A stretch of 51,901 nt of DNA from Cylindrodendrum hubeiense (Eukaryota > Ascomycota > Sordariomycetes > Hypocreales > Nectriaceae): positions 1-51,901 of the forward strand of contig JAANBB010000289.1 of the NCBI GenBank assembly GCA_014621425.1, read 5' to 3'. Below are positions 1 to 9,945 of the stretch, in pieces. The position numbers were made by a program, and so were the translations under genes. The notes under the pieces were generated by a model, which saw only the letters and a program-made list of their open reading frames with translations, had not been told where the DNA came from and did not search any database. Every line of letters begins with the position of its first letter. The stretch's first letter is position 1.

Positions 1-1
1 C

Positions 2-790
2 GTCAACCCGGCCGGCCTCTTCGAATATGGCTTCCCCGGCCCCATATCCGACGTCGCGAACCGCGCCGGCCTTGTGTCAGGCTACGACCGCCGCACCCGT
101 AACCCTCACTGGGTCGTCGAGCACATCACCCCCGAATCCCTCTCCCGCCGCGAGGGCGACCGCAAGCACTCCAACTTCGTCGAGGATGATGGCGTGCCCC
201 CCAAGTTCCGTGCCCTTCTAAAGGACTACTACCGCAGTGGCTACGACCGCGGTCACCAGGTCCCCGCCGCCGACTGCAAGTGGTCCCAGAAGGCCATGGA
301 CGACACCTTCTACCTCTCCAACATGTGCCCCCAGGTCGGCGAAGGCTTCAACCGAGACTACTGGGCGCATTTTGAAGATTTCTGCCGCCGTCTGACCTCC
401 AGGTACCCCTCTGTCCGTATTGTCACCGGCCCTCTCTACCTCCCCAAGCAAGATCCCGTCGACAAGAAGTGGTACGTCAAGTACGAGGTCATTGGCAACC
501 CGCCCTCCGTCGCCGTCCCCACCCACTTCTACAAGGTCATCTTCGCCGAGGATGGCAAGGCCGGTGGCAACGTCGCTCTCGGTGCCTTCGTTCTCCCCAA
601 CGCCCCCATCCCTAACTCCAAGCCCCTCACCGACTTCGAGGTGCCTCTCGAAGCCGTCGAGCGCGCCAGCGGCCTTGAGTTCGCCGCCAAGCTGCCCGTT
701 CAGCGAAGACGCCGTCTCTGTGCCGATGCTACCTGCTCCTTGGTGATCAAGGAATATGCCAATAAGCAGAAGGCCTTCCCCAAGGCGTAA
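2..790 (+). CDS. nuc1: NUC1 / endonuclease G family DNA/RNA non-specific nuclease (5' partial)
   Basis: Frame 2 is open from the window edge to a TAA at 788-790, giving 262 residues with the N-terminus outside the window. It is a beta-beta-alpha-metal nuclease of the NUC1/EndoG family: GFPGP at about residue 10, YDRRTRNP at 28-35, the catalytic DRGH motif at 82-85 with His85 as general base, and metal/active-site asparagines in LSNMCPQ (N107) and GFNRDYW (N117). Family knowledge: a mitochondrial inner-membrane/intermembrane-space sugar non-specific nuclease that degrades DNA and RNA and takes part in programmed cell death and mtDNA maintenance. The missing N-terminus should carry the mitochondrial targeting sequence and transmembrane anchor. 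No intron is seen in this part. It converges on PFS2. Identity is secure; the true start cannot be seen. Confidence 0.93.
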   Translation, partial: VNPAGLFEYGFPGPISDVANRAGLVSGYDRRTRNPHWVVEHITPESLSRREGDRKHSNFVEDDGVPPKFRALLKDYYRSGYDRGHQVPAADCKWSQKAMDDTFYLSNMCPQVGEGFNRDYWAHFEDFCRRLTSRYPSVRIVTGPLYLPKQDPVDKKWYVKYEVIGNPPSVAVPTHFYKVIFAEDGKAGGNVALGAFVLPNAPIPNSKPLTDFEVPLEAVERASGLEFAAKLPVQRRRRLCADATCSLVIKEYANKQKAFPKA

Positions 791-1219
791 GGAGGACAGA
801 TGAAAGGAAATGGTGTATTTTTACGGATCCAGAAGGCTCCATATTGCCCTTCTAGCTGAAATAGTCCCAAGGGCTGGGACTCATTGAGCTTCACATGCTA
901 CTAGAGGCCTGCATTAGGTAGGCATATCACATCTGTGCATCGAGATACTTCACGGCATAAGTCGAACGTGAGGATGGCCCGCGCCAGTAACGGCACCGTC
1001 ACACGTATACCAACCATTCAATATAAAAAAAAGTCATTCCGAAAACTCTTAGGACCTTCTCCATCTAATTATCTGCTTCCTGGAGAGAGCCGAAAGATGT
1101 CTTCTTATTTGCTCCCTATCAAAGATAGCCCATGGTTGCTAGCCACATCAGCTTTTCCTCATTCTACCACCAACGCCGTAGGTATCGAGTTGTCGACATC
1201 GCAAATAGACTCCGCCCTT
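791..1219. other. Convergent 3' spacer between nuc1 and pfs2
   Basis: These 429 bp separate the stop codons of two convergent genes and should hold both 3' UTRs. It contains a short A-run near 1025-1032 and no gene signal. Open frames here run antisense into the proline-rich tail of PFS2 and are not credible genes. Confidence 0.7.
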
Positions 1220-3645
1220 TTATCGGATCCGATTGTACTTTCCATGTCGCTGTTCCTGTCGAAGGCTTTCCTCTTGGCTGGGCAGCGGAGCTCGTCCTCG
1301 TCCCCGATCTCCCTTGTCCATATCAAGGTCGTGCATAGGTGGCGGTGGGACAGGAAGTGTGAAGTTGCCTGGGGGAGGCAAGTTCCCTGGAGGGGGCATG
1401 AAGCCAGGAGGGAACGCTCCAGGGGGTGGGAGTTGGACTCCGGCCTTCTTCATCAGCTCAATAAGCTGTGCAGGGTCGGGAGGGTTGTTGGGGTCCAGAC
1501 CCGGAAGAGGAGGCGGAGGAGCTCCATTGAGTCCGGGCAGAGGGAAGGGCAGGGGTGGAGGGGGAGCACCCAAGTGTGCACCCACCCCAGGAATCATTGG
1601 TGGTGGCGGCACAGCAGAACCAAGTCCAGGCACGCCTCCACCAAGGGGAAGTCCGGGGATACCTGGAAGGCCAGGCACGCCGCCAGCCTTTACCGAGGTA
1701 TCCTGATCGACCAAAGCGTCCATCTCGTCCTCCAGCTGCTGCTGCTCCTCCTCCTGTCGCTGGCGTCGGTTGCCGCGACGGTCCCAGGTTCCTTGGGCTT
1801 CGGCAGCTGCCTCGCCGATATGGTAGCGGTCTTGCAAGACTTCGTTGTCTCCAGGTCGGGCACGGGTCCAGAAGCGAGTGATTCGATCGTTCGATCCAGA
1901 GGCGAGAATATGACCAAGGGGATGCCAGTCAAGAGACCAAATAGCATAGTCATGAGCATAGGGGACCTTATGCGTGGGCCAGATAGATTGAGCAGGCGCC
2001 GTGGTAGGATCAGGGCTGTCGTATGGCGCAACCGTCAGTGGCTGTCCTGGTGGTGGGTTGGGAGTATCCAGGAGGTAATGGAACAATGAACCATCCATGC
2101 CACCAGTGCTGAGCAGGTTAGGATGAATCGGATGCCATGCCAGGGTGGAGATATCCTTCTCGTGGCCTTTGAGGAGGCAGATGTCACGCATCATTCTGAG
2201 ATCGAAGACTCGGGCGGTTTGGTCTCGGGCAGATGTTGCAAGGCAGGCACCACGAACCTTCTCAAACACGACCTTGGTGATAGTGCTCTTGTGGCCGTGG
2301 AGAGTTGTAAGGCATCGACTGGTGCGAGGATCCCATAGCTTAACCAAATGATCCTTGGATCCAGACACCAGCAGACCCTTGGTCGGATGCCAGTCGACAC
2401 TCTTGGCATCCCAGCCGTGACCCTCGAGCTTCGACTCCATTGAACCCAGGGCAAAGTCAAAGATCTTGAGTGTCGAATCATCGCTAGCTGTAACAAACTT
2501 GGAGTCGTTGGGGCTGAAGGCCATATCTCGAATGGGGTCGGTGTGGGCGTCAATGCTTTGGACGTTGTTGAAGTTTGGCTGCCAGTACTTGATAACTCCA
2601 TCGTGATCAGCCGAGATGAGCCAGTCGTCGCTGTGAGAGTACTCCAGGGAACGGATAGCCGAGTCGTGAGCCTGCATGATGGTTTCGAAGTTGAAGCCTG
2701 TTCCGTTCCACAGAGTGAATTCACCACTTGTCGACGCGGTCAACAGCCTTCGGCCTTCCGGGGTCCATCGAACGACATTGATGGGATGTTTGATCTTATT
2801 AAGGGAGGAGTGAAGGTGCTTGATAGGAATACTATCGCCAGCTTGGGTTGGTCTACCTGCGGGCGGGACCATCTATACATCATCGTTAGCAACTCGGTCA
2901 GCGTCAGGAGCAGTCACAACTCACGTCGACGATATAGCTGGGGCTTGGTCGCTCAGCTTCGCCCATGTAACCGCCCTTGTAGTTTGGCACTCGGTTATGC
3001 TGCCAGTGCGTGATAGTAGCGCCATAGTCGGTTACGGGTCCTGTTGGGTTGACGGTTAGACCCTCGAACAAGACCGCCTTATCTCGATTTCTCGCGTCCA
3101 TAGCCAAAGCAACTCAATGAGATCAATGAAAAGTGCGACTGCACATGAATGAAAGTGGTAAAAGCTCCCAGAGAGACTGTTGGCAAAGTGATTTTGTAGG
3201 TAATAGAGAGTGGATGGTAGAGGTGGCAATGCAATGAAAGCTATATAGAGGTTCAAGACCTCCATTTTCCACAGTGAATCGGGTGGCAGATGCAGTGGAT
3301 GATACAATAGGGGATGCGATTGCTACTTTGGTATGACAATAGAGCTCGCCTGAATTATGATGCATTGTTGGGGGCGGTGACGGTTTTGAATGTGCCTTGT
3401 GGGTTGAGTCTGTAGCTATCCGTATTCTGCCACTAAGCAGGAGGGAGCAAGCCAGAGTAACGAATCATGCAGTTCACAGTGCAGAAGAGAGAACAATAGA
3501 AAGACTCACGTCGACCCCGGACTTTGACAAACCCATCCTGGCCCTGTCCGCCATCATGATCATCACGGTCTCCACGATCTCCACGGTCTCCGCGACCACC
3601 GTGACCACCGCGGCCACCCCGATCGCCTCGCGGCTCGTAAGCCAT
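1220..3645 (-). CDS. pfs2: Polyadenylation factor subunit PFS2 (WD40 subunit of cleavage/polyadenylation factor)
   Basis: Three exons on the minus strand: 3645-3510, 3040-2925 and 2872-1220, with introns 3509-3041 (469 nt) and 2924-2873 (52 nt). Both introns are GTGAGT...AG and phases agree (634 residues). Exon 1 encodes a glycine/arginine/aspartate-rich RGG-like leader that begins MAYEPRG. Exon 2 encodes the family signature RPVTDYG...[20 protein letters not shown]. Exon 3 carries about seven WD40 repeats and then a Pro/Gly-rich tail with PPPP runs. Family knowledge: PFS2 scaffolds the CPF complex in the nucleus by bridging cleavage and polyadenylation subunits. The tail, much longer than in yeast Pfs2, is typical of filamentous-fungal orthologues. 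The ATG at 3645 was chosen because its exon splices in frame into the conserved block. The 469-nt intron is unusually long for this locus. Confidence 0.95.
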
Positions 3646-4870
3646 TGTGGCTACTGCCCTTTCGAGAACTCTAGCATCCGCAACAGGCGATCGACCTTGA
3701 GATGTTGGAGCGCGTCGTTTCCAGTGGGTCAAGGACGAATTATGGGTCTTTGAATACCGAGAGGGGGTTGTGAGTGGGTTGCCTTGTAAGGCGCCTGAAG
3801 GTGAGAGAGAAGTGATAAAAATGAAGTGAATGAAGCGCCAGAGCTATTGACCTGCCGACCTGGCGCGTACAATGAGGTGAAGTCTGGACCAGACCCGAGC
3901 TTGGACTGTGATTAAGCGCAGATCAGCCGAGTCTCCAAATTCCAGGTCATGTGATTGTCATCAATCATGAGCTCCAACTTAGTCATCATGCCTCACCCAG
4001 CAGCCTTCCATCGAGTAAGGTAGCACATACTGAATCTACACCAGTGCTACATCTGCCCACCATCTTAAAGATTGCTCAACGGGAGATCTCACAATGATCG
4101 GACCCTCCCTAGATCAATGCCGGCTCTTTCTCTTCGGCCGCGATTTGTTGGGGTTCGGCACATACAGATTGTCGTAACCGAGTTTCCACACCTCCCACAC
4201 CTCCCACCAGCAGGATGCCATGCACTTTCACATGCTCGACACCAAAACGGGCCACCACACGCAGTTCGTTGCAGGCCCCAGCAGCTCCAGAAGCGCCACG
4301 GTGCAGCAGTTCCAGGGGCCGTGCCCCACCAGGCATCCACTAACCCGCCACTGAATGCTCTGAATGCCCGCGACAGCCCTGGGGGGCTCCGGACAGCGCC
4401 CCGCCAGCACCTGCATGGCATACCACAGAAGGCAGTTCCAGGGCGGCCGAGCCATGCCTGGCGACTCGGCGAGCCGTAACGAACGCTCGATGTCACCAAA
4501 AAGTCAACCACCCTGCGGCTTCGACTCGGGGGCTTGGGAGCTTGGAATTCGCCCCCTCTTCCTTCACTTGGCCGCTCACTCATCCGATCCCTTGCATTCC
4601 TCGGCATCTGCCCATCCTGCACTCTGCCGCACATTGTTCCCTAATAAGCCGACCTCGACCGTTGAGGACTGCAGGAAGTCCACCGTGGTTGGCATTCGCA
4701 TTTTGTGGCGTCCATGAACCTAGACACCTTATCGGGTCTCGCCACCATATAACTTGACTTCGACGTGCCACGCTCTCCTTCCCTTCGCCAGACGTCGCCT
4801 CTCTCTCCCATCTCCCATCATTTCAGTGCCAGTGTCGCTCCGTCTGGAGTCGCAGACAGTCGCGCGCATC
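3646..4870. other. Divergent upstream region of pfs2 and the DGAT1-type gene
   Basis: These 1225 bp lie between two divergent start codons and must hold both promoters. No conserved ORF was seen. Frames on both strands around 4080-4640 are open, but their translations are low-complexity and show no domain. The last 100 bp before 4871 are C/T-rich, as expected of a fungal 5' leader. Confidence 0.6.
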
Positions 4871-6578
4871 ATGAATTCGGCCACCGCGACCAGCATCGAG
4901 GCCTCCGATGGCGCCCCGTCCAGCACCATCGCCCGGCGCCCCGTCGCCGACGTCACCGAGCGCGAGCCGCAGAAGCAAAGTAACGGGACCACGGCAGAAC
5001 AGCCTCAGAAGCCATCGCAGAAGTACAGACACGTCGCCGCAGTGCACTCCAAGACAAGGCCTTCGTGCCTGAGCCACGACTCCAACGCGGCTCCCAGTTT
5101 CATCGGGTTCCGAAATCTCATGGTTATCGTCCTAGGTGCGTTTCAAGTCGCGATGAGGGGGCAGCGTAATATGTTCGTCATTGACTCTTGGCAGTGGTCG
5201 GCAACCTACGATTGATGATCGAAAATATCCAAAAGGTACGTTCATTGTGCCCACAATGAGCCTGGTCTTGATGTAAAGCTGACACAGTATACTTTCTAGT
5301 ATGGTGTTTTGATATGCATAAAGTGTCATGATTATAGTCGACAGGACATCTTCTTGGGGCTGTCGCTCTACTTCCTCATCCCCTGCCATCTCATTGCGGC
5401 ATACCTGATTGAGCTCGCTGCCGCCCAGCAGGCGCGAGGGTCCATCAAGCGAATCAAGGAGAATTCTGGTCCATCCGAGGCAGAGCGAAAGAAGTTTCAC
5501 TCGACCTGGGTCATCGTTGCCTGGGCGCACACCATCAACATTTCCCTTGCTCTCACCATCACCACTCTCGTCGTCTATTTCAAGGTTCACCACCCTCTCA
5601 TTGGTACCCTGACTGAAATGCACGCTGTCGTTGTTTGGCTCAAGACTGCATCGTATGCTTTCACGAATCGCGATCTCCGCCATGCCTACCTTCATCCCGT
5701 AGAGGGAGAGCGCGAGCTTGTACCCAAGCTATATGAGCAGTGCCCGTACCCACAGAACATCACCATTGGCAACTTGATTTATTTCTGGTGGGCTCCCACT
5801 CTGGTATACCAGCCCGTCTACCCCCGGACGGACACCATCAGGTGGGGGTTTGTCTTGAAGAGAATAGGAGAGATATTTTGTCTCAGTGCTTTCATCTGGT
5901 TTGCCAGCGCTCAGTACGCTGCGCCCGTTTTGCGGAACTCCCTCGATAAAATTGCTTCTCTGGACATTCCTTCCATTTTAGAGCGACTGATGAAGCTCTC
6001 TACCATCTCGCTCGTCATCTGGCTCGCTGGGTTCTTTGCTCTCTTCCAGTCCTTCCTTAATGCCTTAGCAGAGATCTTAAGATTTGGTGACAGGTCATTC
6101 TACGACGACTGGTGGAACAGTGAAAGCCTGGGCGCTTACTGGCGGACATGGAACAAGCCAGTGTACACCTACTTTAAGCGGCATGTGTACATGCCCATGA
6201 TTGCACGCGGCTGGAGCCCCCAAGCTGCCAGCTTGGCTGTGTTCTTTGTCTCTGCAGTTCTTCACGAGATTCTTGTCGGAGTTCCCACCCACAATATCAT
6301 CGGTAAGTCACCACATCCATACATCTTTCACTCGCTCCAACTGACCATCCTACCTAGGGGTTGCCTTTCTCGGGATGTTTTTGCAGCTCCCACTGATTGC
6401 GATCACCCGACCTCTGGAAAAGATGAAACATGGTAATACTGGGAAACTGATTGGGAACATCACGTTTTGGGTTTCTTTCACCATATTTGGACAACCATTT
6501 GCGGCGTTGATGTATTTTTATGCTTGGCAGGCCAAGTATGGTACTGTCAGCAAAGGAATGACACCAATTGGGCACTGA
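4871..6578 (+). CDS. DGAT1-type acyl-CoA:diacylglycerol / sterol O-acyltransferase (MBOAT family)
   Basis: Four exons: 4871-5135, 5195-5235 (41 nt), 5300-6302 and 6358-6578, joined in phase to 509 residues. The 41-nt micro-exon bridges MVIVL and the conserved VGNLRLMIENIQK segment, and exon 3 resumes at YGVLICIKCHDYSRQD. Membrane-bound O-acyltransferase hallmarks are visible: FYDDWWNSE from residue 369 (the FYxDWWN motif) and the invariant histidine in SAVLHEIL (about H424), among many hydrophobic segments. NITIGNLIYFWWAPTLVYQP resembles DGAT1 more than sterol acyltransferase, so triacylglycerol synthesis in the ER is preferred; ARE-type sterol esterification is the alternative. The N-terminal 80 residues are polar and probably cytosolic. 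The ATG at 4871 is the first ATG in its frame. It converges with STE14. Confidence 0.93.
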
Positions 6579-6797
6579 GAGTTGGCATTGGCAATGACAA
6601 TGCACAGGAACGGAAAATCAGTAGATGCTAATTAGCCGGTATAATGGGCCTTCATCTGTTTACCATTATGTTCATATCCAAAACATCCGTTTGTATGTCT
6701 ACACTGCGTCCTACCATGACCTTCTGGAACATGCCAGCAAGTTTTGAGACAGGATCCTCGGCACAATACGCCTTCAATGATACCCCTTGGACTTGGT

Positions 6798-7682
6798 TCA
6801 TCCAATAAAGGGCATCCTAGTGCCGACGTTGTTGCGGTACTGGATGTAGTCATCCTTGAAGAACTCGATCAGTTTCGCCTCCTCGTGTCTTATCCTTCTA
6901 CTAAAGAACAGCCAGAGAACTGTCGTGTAACCAACAAAACAAATGACATTGCCCAGCACCATTTGAGTACCCAGTCCCCAGTAGAAGAAACCAAAGTAGC
7001 TCGGATGTCTAAATATAGTGTAAACTCCCGTTTTGATGAGTCGGTGCGAGTCAGCCTTCCTGGTCTGCACCATGTGGTTGAAGCTCGCGCCAGCCTGCAG
7101 CATCGCCACCGAACGAACGATCTGTCCGATGAGAGTCAAGAAGAGCCCGAGGGCTAGAAACCATGGCGCCAGGCCGAAGGGTGACCAGTTGCGGTTTGGG
7201 AAGAAGACACTGACGACTCCGCACTCGAGGAAGGCAGCCGAGTGGGCGATGGCGTACGCCGGCCAGTTGGCGGTTAGGAGGAAGCTATCGATCTTGGCGA
7301 CGAGGGTGTTGCGCTCGGCGGTGCACCAGAACTCGAGGAAGTGGAAGATGGAGAGGGCGAAGAGAAAAAAGGGGACGCGCCAAATGGGGCTGTTGCTGAA
7401 GAGCAAGACGCCCACCACGGTGATTCCGCTAGCCGCGAGCGTGATGCCCAGACAGAAGGCTCTGAGGGCGATTCCAGACAGGGATTTCGGCTGGCCGGGA
7501 AAGAACGGCTTCATCTGGAATAGATCCACAGACACCAACGCCGGGGCGTCTGAATCATCCGACGAGAGGTCATCCAGAACTCGTGGTGGTGCTTCGTGGT
7601 GAGCGGCCAAGGGGTTGAAATTGACCCGTTGGGCTGAGACCTGGCCGCTGGTACGGCCGGGGTCCCGGTAAGATTCAGCCAT
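6798..7682 (-). CDS. ste14: Protein-S-isoprenylcysteine O-methyltransferase (ICMT / Ste14)
   Basis: A single exon encodes 294 residues. Family knowledge: an ER integral membrane enzyme that transfers a methyl group from S-adenosylmethionine to the prenylated C-terminal cysteine of CaaX proteins (Ras, Rho and a-factor-type pheromones) after RCE1 cleavage. The C-terminal catalytic signature is clear: GVYTIFRHPSYFGFFYWGLG around residues 219-238, then SRRIRHEEAKL near 261-271 and a terminal YIQYRNNVGTRMPFI block. Several hydrophobic helices span about 70-120, 140-160, 172-195 and 240-260. The N-terminal 60 residues are polar and variable. Length is somewhat greater than yeast Ste14 (239). Its 3' end faces the DGAT1-type gene 219 bp away. 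The start has an ATG and no splice signal upstream. Confidence 0.95.
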   Translation of the reverse strand: MAESYRDPGRTSGQVSAQRVNFNPLAAHHEAPPRVLDDLSSDDSDAPALVSVDLFQMKPFFPGQPKSLSGIALRAFCLGITLAASGITVVGVLLFSNSPIWRVPFFLFALSIFHFLEFWCTAERNTLVAKIDSFLLTANWPAYAIAHSAAFLECGVVSVFFPNRNWSPFGLAPWFLALGLFLTLIGQIVRSVAMLQAGASFNHMVQTRKADSHRLIKTGVYTIFRHPSYFGFFYWGLGTQMVLGNVICFVGYTTVLWLFFSRRIRHEEAKLIEFFKDDYIQYRNNVGTRMPFIG

Positions 7683-9131
7683 CGCGTAATCAAATAGATC
7701 GGAAGGGTATTATGTTGAGTAATAATAAGACAGAAGATGGCTGTGGGAGGAGACTCCGAGGGTTCAGCACGTCTTGCGCTGGTCACGTCCCCCCTCGATA
7801 AAACTTGGGCGAGGGGCTCGCTTTAGGAATGAGAACCAGGACGGCGGTAGGGAGGGTAAGAAAAGGAGAATAAGAAAAAGACGAAAAGCACTGGTCTTGG
7901 GCGTAAACAGAGCTACCAGAATGGCGGGCTTGCCATTGTCTCCGCGCGCGGCGTCGTGTGTTTGATTGTGACGAAGAGAACAATACGATGCCCAAAACTG
8001 GTCTTTTGCGATATCCTTAGGTAGGGGGTTGCAGCGGGCTCGGAGGGTTCCACCGGTTTAATGGACAGTGGGTGCTAGCGCGGGGGCCGAGTTTGGCTCC
8101 AGGCCAGGTACTGTTCAAGGCGAAGTACCTTGAGAAACTACCACGAAAAGCGCCAAATCGTCCTCCCAGCACGCAGGGAGCAGTGAAAAGGTTTGAATTC
8201 GCATGACCCCATGAAATATTTATGCCAAACCATCTCTAGATTCATTATTGCAGTTTACAAATTTATGGTGTTCATATGTAATCCGGTAACGGTTCTAGGT
8301 CTCTCAGGAACATCGACGTCAAGTACCACTCTCTGCAAGGTACCTGGTCACAGCCCTTCGCCATTGCCCATCCCATTGTCCAAGCGGAAATCGACATGGG
8401 AATATTGTTTTCATGATTTAACTCCAGGGGTGTTTGCCACACCCTGGTCCAAGTTCCTGGTTCTCCTTTCTACTGGAATGATGGTCACTAGCCGACACTT
8501 GGTCTCAAATTGGTGGAGAGCTGACGTGGTGTCAATGTGAAATACCGTCGGCCTGTCTCATGGCTATCTAGTCCAGGTCTAATGATGCAGTTATTGGCCG
8601 CTCCTTGGTGTAGATAAGACGGACTCCGTGCAAGCATTGATCGAAGGGGGTTCTAACCACTCCCTCGCCTCCGATCCTATGGTGCTGTGAGAACCTCTTG
8701 CTTGAGATGTCTCCTACTAGGCACTCTAGATCAATATCGCCCAGCAGTCCGTAATCATTATCAACCTTTTCAATAGCTCGCTCTGCCCTCGTTCTCCATG
8801 AAAAGACACCAGAACTTATCAAGCTACTGACTGAAGCGGTGTCAGTGGTCAGGCACGCATGGCAAAGGGAGCATCAGCATACCTCAAAGAACGTCATAGT
8901 GTTGATAACGGTAAACAGACCAAAGGCCCATTATGCATGTATCATTCTTTGGTATTCTGACCCAATCAGCCTAAAATGCGGCATCATCCGCTCCAAAACG
9001 CTGATGAAGATACCTAGAGCTCTTCGCCCTGGAGTCGAGCGAGGTCGGACGTTTCTTCTCTTCACACAGAATCGATGCAGGCCCGATGGTTTTCAATCCA
9101 GTGAATGTTTTCAGACAACCATTACTCCTTC
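7683..9131. other. Spacer upstream of ste14 and downstream of the tmem170 gene
   Basis: These 1449 bp hold the ste14 promoter (right after 7682) and the 3' UTR of the tmem170 gene (just below 9132). Between about 8510 and 8850 on the minus strand is an open stretch of roughly 80 residues with a plausible protein composition but no recognised domain, no good start context and no confirmed upstream exon. I do not call it a gene. Confidence 0.5.
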
Positions 9132-9810
9132 CTAAAGTCCGCCTTGTATCGAGAATGACGAAATGACCAGAACCAAGACGTTGATGAAACCCCAAGTGCA
9201 CGGTATCCACGTATTCATTTCGTAGTATCCCGCCGAGTATACAGCGCCGAGCCTGCCTCAATGTTAGATCACACCAGAAAGGGAAGTTCTTGGCTGCACT
9301 GACACTAAACCAACAATGCTGCCAGCCATGACGGCCTCAAGGCCGGCCATGACGAGGTAGACCACGGGCACCGCCCAGAGGTACTTCCAGGACGACTTCT
9401 TCCAGCCGTGTGTGAACATGGCAACCAGGACCGCGCCCATGTGGAATAGGGCGTAAAGGATGAGCGTCCATATTAGCGTAAAGCGCCAGACATCCAGAAC
9501 ATAGTAGAGTGTGTATTGCTTGTCGTCGGTGGTGTCATACAGGGTGTTGACGTTCAGGGACGGGAAGCGCGGCGTGCTGTATGTCGCGGGAGGATCGTTG
9601 GGGAGGGCCATCTGTGGAATTCGGATTAGCTGCCTGGTGGCCGGGCCGAGGGGCGGATATTCCACGTACCGTGCCATCATGGGATGAGTGGCCGTTGTTT
9701 ATGTTGGCGGCATTGGCGGTGTTGCGACGGCGATGGGGCGGTAGAATTGGCGACGACAGGGGTGCGTTCGATGCGCTGGGGTCCGGGGAACACTTTCCCA
9801 GGAACGTCAT
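9132..9810 (-). CDS. TMEM170-type integral membrane protein
   Basis: Three exons on the minus strand: 9810-9670, 9611-9304 and 9252-9132, with introns of 58 nt (GTACGT) and 51 nt (GTCAGT), giving 189 residues. Exon 1 is polar (MTFLGKCSPDPSASNAP...). Exon 2 begins MALPNDPP and carries YTLYYVLDVWRFTLIWTLILY, FHMGAVLVAMF and WKYLWAVPVVYLVMAGLEAV. Exon 3 ends with GAVYSAGYYEMNTWIPCTWG and the hydrophobic FINVLVLVISSF. This order of four hydrophobic segments matches the TMEM170 family; the metazoan TMEM170A has been linked to ER/nuclear-envelope shape, and the fungal role is largely unstudied. The ATG at 9810 is the first in frame; translation could also begin at MALPNDPP (9611) if exon 1 were leader. 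It is divergent from the PEX8-like gene over 135 bp. Confidence 0.85.
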
Positions 9811-9945
9811 TCGGAGCCTCGGCAAAAGCTCGTGAATCCGCCAACGTCAACCGACGGCGACAACTCCGAGCCGCGACTTAAACCAACCCCCATCAACGTC
9901 AACACCGGTCGCATCCATCGCAATTCTCGCAGCAAATGAATCGAC
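9811..9945. promoter_or_regulatory. 135-bp shared divergent promoter (tmem170 gene / PEX8-like gene)
   Basis: Only 135 bp separate the two start codons, so both 5' UTRs and both core promoters must overlap or abut here. The segment is C/A-rich on the plus strand near 9850-9945, without a clear TATA box. A later start for the membrane protein (9611) would widen it. Confidence 0.6.

Noticed and set aside
935..2089. 384-codon open frame on the plus strand
   Set aside because: It lies antisense to the Pro/Gly-rich and WD40 part of PFS2; GC-rich codons on the other strand keep it open. The translation has no domain.
4754..4870. Upstream extension of the DGAT1-type protein
   Set aside because: The extended frame begins with TTG; the first ATG in frame is at 4871.
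8510..8850. Possible exon of a small secreted protein on the minus strand
   Set aside because: The composition is protein-like, but no ATG exon, signal peptide or phase-compatible donor could be assigned upstream.
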